DNA of 6,869 nt from Xanthomonas translucens pv. translucens DSM 18974 (lineage in GTDB: Bacteria > Pseudomonadota > Gammaproteobacteria > Xanthomonadales > Xanthomonadaceae). The stretch's first letter is position 1. Each line of letters opens with the position of its first letter. Under the pieces are notes generated by a model. That model saw nothing but the letters and a program-made list of their open reading frames with translations, was not told the DNA's origin and did no database searches. Positions 1 to 4,365 of the stretch are shown piece by piece. Both the position numbers and the translations under genes were made by a program. Location of the stretch: positions 1 to 6,869 of the forward strand of contig NZ_CAPJ01000256.1 of the NCBI RefSeq assembly GCF_000331775.1, read 5' to 3'.

Positions 1-66
1 GGCAGCGGCCACCAGCACAGCGACCAGGATCCAGGGCCAGGGCCAGGGCGAACGACGTGGCTGCAT
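1..66 (-). CDS. N-terminus of a membrane or exported protein, cut by the window edge
   Basis: Only the first 22 codons are present. The peptide starts MQPRRSPWPWPW and continues with the hydrophobic run ILVAVLVAAA. Positive residues followed by a hydrophobic stretch indicate a signal peptide or a first transmembrane helix, so the product is probably exported or inner-membrane anchored. The start is supported by a GGAG motif (plus-strand 78-81), 11 bases upstream of the ATG at 66-64. The repeated Trp-Pro pairs come from three tandem copies of the hexamer CCAGGG on the plus strand (31-48). The gene follows the LprI-like gene by 118 bases in the same direction. The family cannot be named from this fragment. 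Confidence 0.6.
   Translation of the reverse strand, partial: MQPRRSPWPWPWILVAVLVAAA
31..48. repeat. Three tandem copies of a hexamer inside a coding region
   Basis: CCAGGG occurs three times in a row on the plus strand. On the minus strand it encodes the alternating Pro-Trp stretch just before the hydrophobic segment of the truncated gene. Copy number could vary by slippage without breaking the frame, because each unit is two codons. Confidence 0.7.
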
Positions 67-151
67 GGTGTCCGGTTCTCCGTTGAACAGTGGCAGGTGT
101 GACCACGGCTGCCGCCACCGGTTCCAATGCGGGACGGCCAGCGTTCAGCCT

Positions 152-166
152 CGGCGCGCGGCGCCG
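152..166 (-). terminator. GC-only stem-loop after the LprI-like gene
   Basis: A perfect inverted repeat has 6-base arms CGGCGC and GCGCCG around a 3-base centre. It lies about 20 bases past the TAG stop at 187-185. No T-rich tract follows on the minus strand, so it is not a textbook intrinsic terminator. In DNA this rich in G+C such repeats are common by chance. Confidence 0.25.
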
Positions 167-184
167 CACACCGGACACGCAACG

Positions 185-1383
185 CTAGCCAGTGGCCCCT
201 TCGCCGAAGGCGATGCGCGCATCGACCCAAGCGGCGACGATGGCCGCGGCGACCTGCTCGGCCTGCGCCGCGGGCATCGCCTTGTGCGCGATCAGCCAGC
301 GCGCCGTCGCCGCGCGCGCCAGCGGCAGGGCGTTCAACGCTGCCTTGCGATCCGCTTCAGGCCACAGCGCCGCATCGCGCCAGCCGGCGATCACCGTTGC
401 CGGATCGCGCACGGGTTGCGCGTCTTGCGGCCGCTGCAGAAACAGCAATGGCGACTGCGTGGCCTGCAACGAGAGCACGCGCCATCCTGCGAAATCCGCA
501 TAGCGCATCGTGCCGGCATCGTCGGAAGCCTTGTCGATCAGGCTGGAAAACGCCTTGTACAGCTGTTTCCACGCCGGCTGGTCGAACAGGCCCGGTTGCG
601 GCGCGCAGATCGGCGCTTCGATGTCGCGGCTGGACCCGTACATCGGCCCCATCGCGTCGTAAGCCGCCTCGCCCTGCTGCGCGAACACGAAACAGTGCAC
701 GTAGGGGCGTGGATTCGGCTGCGTGGCGCCCACCACGGCGTAGCCGCTGCGTTCGATCCACAGCCGCAGCAGGGTCAGATCGCGCGCCTGCACGGCCTTT
801 GGGTCGGCCACTGCGTCCGTGTCGAGCATCCCGGCGGCCACGCGGTCCTGGCGGCGCAGCGCGGCGCTGGCGGCGGCGAAGCGGTCATGCGCCTCGGCCG
901 CGCCGACTCCGGCCGCCGGCACGAAGCGCTGCAGGTACACCAGCCACGCCGAGGCCAGGCCGCCGTCGTAGGCGCGCAATTGTGCCGCCGCCGCGGCCGG
1001 CGCGCCGGGAATGCTGGCGACGATGCGGTCGAAGCGCGCCGCCTGCGGCGCGTACTGGGCGTCCAGCTCGCGCACCCGCGCCTGCATCTGCTGGTTCAGG
1101 CAGGCGCCCGGATCGGGGGCGCCAGGCAGCGCCCGCGCTGCACCAGCCAGGCCTGCTGCGCACTGCGCACGCCTTGCCACTGCGCGCTGGGTACCACCTC
1201 CAGCAGCGCCGTGTAGCGCCGGGCCAGCCATTCGTCCATGGCGTCCAGCCGCTTGTCCGTACACAACAGCCGCTCCACTGCACTGGAGGCCTTGGCGCAA
1301 TCGAACGACACCGCCGCAGCGCCAGACATCCACGCCAGCGCCAGTGCGAGCACGCCCGCGCGCAAACCGTTTTTCCTGTCCAT
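185..1383 (-). pseudogene. Secreted LprI-like (DUF1311) protein with long unknown C-terminal region, frameshifted
   Basis: The ATG at 1383-1381 has a GGAGG ribosome site 5 bases upstream. A signal peptide follows (hydrophobic run about residues 9-22, likely cut after AAA near residue 24). The next segment matches the LprI/DUF1311 family, a cysteine-rich periplasmic domain found in lysozyme-inhibitor-like proteins. Cys29, Cys41 and Cys86 are seen, with SAVERLLC, LDAMDEWLARRY and AWLVQRGRC in the expected order. Eight codons after Cys86 this frame stops. The adjacent frame continues with GACLNQQMQARVRELDAQYA, which supplies the fourth family cysteine. Adding one C to the five-C run (plus-strand G run 1115-1119) joins the two into about 399 residues. 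The remaining roughly 280 residues, ending GEGATG before TAG at 187-185, match no family I recognise. The tail stays open with normal codon bias, so either the lesion is recent or the base call is wrong. The gene starts 51 bases after the permease stop and could be in its operon. Confidence 0.75.
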
Positions 1384-1434
1384 TCCGCCCTCCGCTCGCG
1401 CGCCGGCGCGATGCCGACGCCGATTGTCGCCCGC

Positions 1435-3033
1435 TCAATCCACCAGCACCGCACGCGGCTTCTGCAACGACAGCAGACCGAGCAGCACGGCCAGCACCAC
1501 GTAACCGCCGACGAACTGCCAGGCGATCAGCTTGGACAGGCCGCTCAACGTCCATGGCCAATAGATGCCGCCGCGCGGATCCACCGAATGGATCAGGCCG
1601 AACAGGGTCAACCCGGCGGCGACCAGCAGGAACACCGCAGCGCGGCGCAGGCGCCCGTCCACCATCGCCGCAACCGCCGTGGTCCACAGCATCGCGGTGA
1701 TGATGAAGCCGTTGCCCAGGGTGAAGATCACCGCCAGTTCCGGTAGCCCGTGGCCGTCCAGGGTGGTGGTCAGCGCGGCCAGCTTGTCCGCCGGGATCCA
1801 GCCCGGCGCCTTGATCGCCAGCAGGTAGGCCACCGACGGCAGGAAGCCCAGCACCATCGCCCCGGCATGGCGCTTGGGCGTGGCCTGGAACGCCTGGGTG
1901 GTGATGTCGATGGCCACGTACACGATGATCGGCGCAAGCACCGCCAGCGGCAGCCACTGCACCAGCCCGGCGACTAGCCCGAGCATGCCGCCCAGGCCGA
2001 TGAACAGCCCGGTCAGCAGCGTGTAGCCGCTGCGCGCGCCCATGTGCTTGTACGCCGGCTGACCGATGTAGGGCGTGGTCTGGGCGACGCCGCCGCAGAC
2101 GCCGGCGACCAGGGTCGCGCAGGCCTCGACCAGCAGGATGTCGCGGGTGCGGTAATCGTCGCCGGCGGCACGCGCGCTCTCGCTGACGTTGATGCCGCCG
2201 ACCACCATCAGCAGTCCGAACGGCAGCAGCAGCGGCAACAGCGGCACCGCGTCGGCCAGGCCGGCGACGAAGCCCAGGCTCGGCCACGGCAGCACCAGCT
2301 GCGGCGCCACCCATTGCGGCGCCTGATAGCCGGGAATGCCGAACCCGGCCGCGTTGGACCAGTAGTACAGGCCGGTACCGAGCACCAACGCCAGCGGCAC
2401 GCCGGGCACGCCGTACGGCAGGCGGCCCTTGGCGATCAGCACGTACAGCAGCAGGCCCAGCACCAACAGGCCGACCAGCGGCGAGCGCAGCGTCTCCAGC
2501 AACGGCAGGAAGCCCATGAGCACCAGCGCGATGCCGGCGATCGAGCCGAGCAGGGCGGCCCGCGGCAGTGCGCGAGTCACTGCATCGCCGAAGAACGACA
2601 GCACGGTCTTCAGCAGGCCCATCACCACCAGCGCGGCCATGCCCAGGTGCCAGGTGGCGAGCGCCGCGGCCTGCGGGTCCAGGCCCTGCTGCTTGTAGCG
2701 CACGAACGCCGGGCCGAGCACCAGCAGCGCCATGCCGATGCTGGTCGGCGCGTCCAGGCCCAGCGGCATCGCGGTGACGTCGCTGCGCCCGCTGCGCGCG
2801 GCCAGCCGGCGCGCCATCCAGGTGTACAGCAGATTGCCGATCAGCACGCCGAACGCGGTGCCGGGAATCATCCGCGTGTAGATCACCTCGGCCGGGAACT
2901 GGAACAGGCCGATCAGCGCGGCACTGATGAAGCCGAGGATCGACAGGTTGTCGAGCACCAGGCCGAAGAAGCCGTTGAGGTCGCCGGCGACGAACCAGCG
3001 CGGGCGCGAGGAAACAGGAACGGTGCTGGGCAT
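1435..3033 (-). CDS. NCS2/AzgA-like inner-membrane permease (nucleobase-type transporter)
   Basis: This is an intact 532-residue polytopic inner-membrane protein, close to the usual length for the family, with about 12-14 hydrophobic segments. It resembles the xanthine/uracil/adenine permease superfamily (NCS2, AzgA-like side), which imports nucleobases by ion symport. Characteristic segments are GDLNGFFGLVLDNL (residues 17-30), GRSDVTAMPLGLDAPTSIG (82-100), GGINVSES (279-286) with the following AAGDDYRTRDILLVEA (289-304), and the signature-like GGVAQTTPYIGQPAYKHMGA (314-333). The last aligns with the conserved TSxVTxYIES region of AzgA proteins. Substrate residues differ from those of characterised adenine or xanthine carriers, so the solute is unknown. 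The ATG at 3033-3031 is chosen because family similarity begins just after it; the frame is open upstream to 3219 but overlaps the acetyltransferase gene. No clear Shine-Dalgarno motif precedes this ATG. The other candidate starts are a GTG at 3096 and an internal Met at residue 55, both less convincing. The gene lies 107 bases after the GNAT gene and 51 before the LprI-like gene. Confidence 0.88.
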   Translation of the reverse strand: MPSTVPVSSRPRWFVAGDLNGFFGLVLDNLSILGFISAALIGLFQFPAEVIYTRMIPGTAFGVLIGNLLYTWMARRLAARSGRSDVTAMPLGLDAPTSIGMALLVLGPAFVRYKQQGLDPQAAALATWHLGMAALVVMGLLKTVLSFFGDAVTRALPRAALLGSIAGIALVLMGFLPLLETLRSPLVGLLVLGLLLYVLIAKGRLPYGVPGVPLALVLGTGLYYWSNAAGFGIPGYQAPQWVAPQLVLPWPSLGFVAGLADAVPLLPLLLPFGLLMVVGGINVSESARAAGDDYRTRDILLVEACATLVAGVCGGVAQTTPYIGQPAYKHMGARSGYTLLTGLFIGLGGMLGLVAGLVQWLPLAVLAPIIVYVAIDITTQAFQATPKRHAGAMVLGFLPSVAYLLAIKAPGWIPADKLAALTTTLDGHGLPELAVIFTLGNGFIITAMLWTTAVAAMVDGRLRRAAVFLLVAAGLTLFGLIHSVDPRGGIYWPWTLSGLSKLIAWQFVGGYVVLAVLLGLLSLQKPRAVLVD

Positions 3034-3105
3034 GCGGGCGATGGCGAGGTGAGGGATCGAGGGATGGTAATGGAAGCGGCGCTTGCGGATTGGCACGCGA
3101 ACTAA

Positions 3106-3118
3106 GGATGCAGCATCC
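3106..3118. promoter_or_regulatory. Short perfect inverted repeat upstream of the permease
   Basis: GGATGC and GCATCC flank one central base in the GNAT-permease gap, about 75 bases upstream of the permease start. A one-base centre cannot form a hairpin, so if functional it is a protein-binding site in DNA. The surrounding bases (about 3060-3110) are slightly less GC-rich than average and could hold the permease promoter. I see no convincing -35/-10 pair. Confidence 0.2.
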
Positions 3119-3126
3119 CGGCTTGC

Positions 3127-3141
3127 GCCGCGCGACGCGGC
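3127..3141 (-). terminator. GC-only stem-loop touching the GNAT stop codon
   Basis: Arms GCCGCG and CGCGGC pair perfectly around the 3-base centre CGA, starting at the last base of the TAG stop (3143-3141). The geometry, a 6-base stem with a 3-base loop, equals that of the repeat after the LprI-like gene. No T tract follows. It could end or attenuate transcription before the permease, or be chance in GC-rich DNA. Confidence 0.25.
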
Positions 3142-3601
3142 TACAGCGCCAGATGCAGGAACTGGTTGAACGCGCTCGGCAGGTAATCGGCGAACGCCGA
3201 TCCATTGCGGAAGCCGCATCGCCGGTACAGGGCCAGCGCCGCATCGAACGCCGCGCCGCTGCCGGTCTCCAGGCTCAACCGGTGCAGGCTGGCGGCGCGC
3301 GCGGCAGCCACGATGTGCTCCAGCAGCGCCGCAGCCGCGCCCTGCCGCAGGACATCCGGATGGGTGCGATCGACTTCAGTTCGCCGCCGCCATCGTCGAG
3401 CACGCGCAGCGCGCCGACCGCGGCCAGCGCCTCGCCGCGCCAGGCACTCCACACGGTCACGTCGGCGCGCTGCAGCCCGGACAGGTCCAACGCATAGACA
3501 CTGCCCGGCGGCGACTGCGCCTGCATCTGCTGCAGGTGGTAGGCGAGCAACGCACGCACCGCTTCACCGGCCAGATCGTCCTGCCGGATCGCGAAAGGCG
3601 C
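3141..3601 (-). pseudogene. YsnE-like GNAT N-acetyltransferase, frameshifted and lacking a clear start
   Basis: GNAT enzymes transfer acetyl from acetyl-CoA to amines; the substrate of this subfamily is not evident here. The N-terminal half (from about 3595) reads FAIRQDDLAGEAVRALLAYH, then SPPGSVYALDLSGLQ, VTVWSAWRGEALAAVGALR and GELKS. The C-terminal half continues one frame over as RTHPDVLRQGAAAALLEHIV (the acetyl-CoA binding loop region), RLSLETGSGAAFDAALALYR, RCGFRNGSAFADYLPS and FNQFLHLAL before TAG at 3143-3141. The family normally has SMRTHP across the junction, so one base is missing near 3368-3369. With it restored the protein is about 153 residues, the normal length. No ATG, GTG or TTG occurs in frame between the upstream stop (3651-3649) and IRQDDL. 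GCG at 3601-3599 sits where the ATG would be expected. An unusual ATC start at 3589 or a CTG at 3652 is possible but unsupported. I read this as a degraded gene, or as sequence errors at two places. The start coordinate is approximate. Confidence 0.72.
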
Positions 3602-3605
3602 CGCC

Positions 3606-3619
3606 CCCGCTGTTGCGGG
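3606..3619 (-). terminator. Small stem-loop between the DUF3574 and GNAT genes
   Basis: CCCGC and GCGGG form a perfect 5-base stem with a 4-base loop about 30 bases past the DUF3574 stop and directly before the GNAT coding similarity. It has no T tract. It might weakly terminate the lipoprotein transcript or occlude the GNAT start region; both are guesses. Confidence 0.18.
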
Positions 3620-3646
3620 TCCCGAGTCGCCGGTCCCGAGTCCCGG
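3618..3646. repeat. Degenerate 7-base periodic repeat in the DUF3574-GNAT gap
   Basis: The 11-mer GGTCCCGAGTC occurs at 3618-3628 and again at 3632-3642, an offset of 14 (two heptads). Read in sevens from 3620 the units are TCCCGAG, TCGCCGG, TCCCGAG and a partial TCCCGGC. From memory, intergenic runs of GGGACTC-type heptamers are a familiar feature of Xanthomonas and related genomes, so this looks like a short remnant of that class. It occupies the place where a ribosome site and start codon for the GNAT gene would be expected. Confidence 0.55.
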
Positions 3647-3648
3647 CC

Positions 3649-4128
3649 TCAGAACGACACCTCCACCGGCGAACGCGCCCACAGCACCGACTGGTGCCCG
3701 GTCGCCTGCTTCCACGCCAGCCGGATCGCCTCGATGTCGGCGCGGCGCTGCGGCGTGTCCTCGTGCAGGATCACCAGCACCTTGGTGTTGAGCCGGTTCG
3801 GCTCCTTGGCGCCGCGGAACAGCCACTGCCCGTAGGCATCGAACACGGTCAGGCCGTCGGGGAAGCGCGGGGTGACCTGCTTGTCCAGGAACGCACGCCA
3901 TTGCGCCTCGCTGATCGGCTCGGCCTGCGGGCGATCGGCCGGGCCGCTCTCCTCGCCGACGCCGAAGTACAGCTCGCTGCGCACCCAGCCGCTGGCCTGT
4001 GCCGGCCGCGCGGCATCGCCCTGCAGCGCGGCGCCGACCTTGGCCGGCGCGGTGGAAGCGGACGGCGCCACGCTGGCGCAGGCGGTCAAAGCCAGGAACA
4101 CGGCAAGCAAGGGGGCACGCAGCAGCAT
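3649..4128 (-). CDS. DUF3574 outer-membrane lipoprotein
   Basis: This is a complete 159-residue protein. The N-terminus is a lipoprotein signal peptide: LLRAPLLAVFLALTAC with lipobox Leu14-Thr15-Ala16-Cys17. The residue after the lipidated Cys is Ala, not Asp, which favours transport to the outer membrane. After a low-complexity Ala/Ser/Pro linker (about 18-46) the DUF3574 domain fills the rest: WVRSELYFGVG (48-58), ISEAQWRAFLDKQVTPRFPD (72-91), GLTVFDAYGQW (92-102), TKVLVILHED (115-124) and IEAIRLAWKQATGHQSVLW (132-150). The family's biochemical role is not known to me. The ATG at 4128 is well placed for the signal peptide; the only ribosome-site candidate is a weak GAG about 8 bases upstream. 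It is the first gene of the minus-strand group and diverges from the TonB-dependent receptor. Confidence 0.9.
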   Translation of the reverse strand: MLLRAPLLAVFLALTACASVAPSASTAPAKVGAALQGDAARPAQASGWVRSELYFGVGEESGPADRPQAEPISEAQWRAFLDKQVTPRFPDGLTVFDAYGQWLFRGAKEPNRLNTKVLVILHEDTPQRRADIEAIRLAWKQATGHQSVLWARSPVEVSF

Positions 4129-4202
4129 CGGCAGGTCTCGGAAGCGGAACGGAAGGACGCGATGGTAGGCGACCGCGGCGGCGCGCGCCCGCTAACCGCC
4201 AG

Positions 4203-4216
4203 GCATCAGCTGATGC
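4203..4216. promoter_or_regulatory. 14-base perfect palindrome GCATCAGCTGATGC, candidate operator
   Basis: All 14 bases are self-complementary with no spacer. Dyad symmetry of this length outside a gene is typical of a site for a dimeric regulator. It lies about 75 bases upstream of the lipoprotein start and about 45 bases from the AT-rich island. Which regulator would bind is unknown. Confidence 0.35.
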
Positions 4217-4259
4217 GCAACGGCGCGAATGCGGCGGCTCGCGGCCGCGTTGGCGGTAG

Positions 4260-4284
4260 GATAATATATCGCTTCATCCGGATG
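4260..4284. promoter_or_regulatory. AT-rich promoter element with a CATCCGGATG palindrome and a weak Fur-like start
   Basis: CATCCGGATG at 4275-4284 is a perfect 10-base palindrome next to the AT-rich stretch. It shares CATC and GATG half-sites with the 14-base palindrome. The 19 bases from 4260 begin with GATAAT and end with ATC, matching a Fur box at about 11 of 19 positions. That is too poor to call, though the divergent receptor belongs to a class often controlled by iron. Confidence 0.25.
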
Positions 4285-4352
4285 GATGTACCAAAATTTA
4301 TTCCGCCTGCGCGGCACCGACGACCGCCGCAGTAGTCTTTGCGTCACCGCAG

Positions 4353-4359
4353 AAGAGAG
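4353..4359 (+). promoter_or_regulatory. Ribosome binding site of the TonB-dependent receptor
   Basis: The purine-rich AAGAGAG lies 6 bases before the ATG at 4366. It favours that ATG over the in-frame TTG at 4339, which would add nine basic residues and lacks a ribosome site. The signal peptide also fits the ATG start. Confidence 0.65.
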
Positions 4360-4365
4360 CCCACC

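Larger units (their letters stand above)
4129..4365. promoter_or_regulatory. Divergent intergenic control region between the lipoprotein and the receptor
   Basis: This 237-base gap separates two divergent starts and must hold both promoters. Most of it is as GC-rich as the genes, but 4258-4303 is a sharp AT-rich island containing ATAATATAT (4261-4269) and AAAATTTATT (4293-4302). GATAAT at 4260-4265 is a plausible -10 on the plus strand. The same bases read as TATATT (plus 4263-4268) on the minus strand. No -35 box at good spacing is obvious for either. Two perfect palindromes sit here and are listed separately. A 7-base inverted repeat (ACCGCCA 4195-4201, TGGCGGT 4251-4257) brackets the first palindrome. 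Confidence 0.55.

Noticed and set aside
1399..1410. 12-base palindrome CGCGCCGGCGCG between the permease and LprI-like genes
   Set aside because: It is made only of G and C in a GC-rich spacer, a pattern expected by chance, and it shares nothing with the other palindromes.
127..1746. A 539-codon plus-strand open frame opposite the LprI-like gene and permease
   Set aside because: It is composed mainly of Arg, Ala and Pro with no motif, and it lies antisense to genes with clear family matches.
2044..3105. A 353-codon plus-strand open frame rich in Gln, His and Arg
   Set aside because: It is antisense to the permease and its composition follows from reading hydrophobic codons on the opposite strand. 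No ribosome site or domain is seen.
185..3244. A single 1019-codon minus-strand open frame spanning the permease and LprI-like genes
   Set aside because: About the first two-thirds is an out-of-frame reading of the permease, the acetyltransferase end and the LprI-like head. Only roughly the last 300 codons are real, as the tail of the frameshifted LprI-like protein.
3141..3452. A 103-codon frame starting MECLARRGAG taken as a complete small protein
   Set aside because: Its first 26 or so residues are Arg-rich out-of-frame sequence. The real similarity begins at RTHPD, so it is the back half of the broken acetyltransferase.
4240..4249. 10-base palindrome CGCGGCCGCG in the divergent region
   Set aside because: It is pure G/C and common in this background, so there is no reason to call it an operator.
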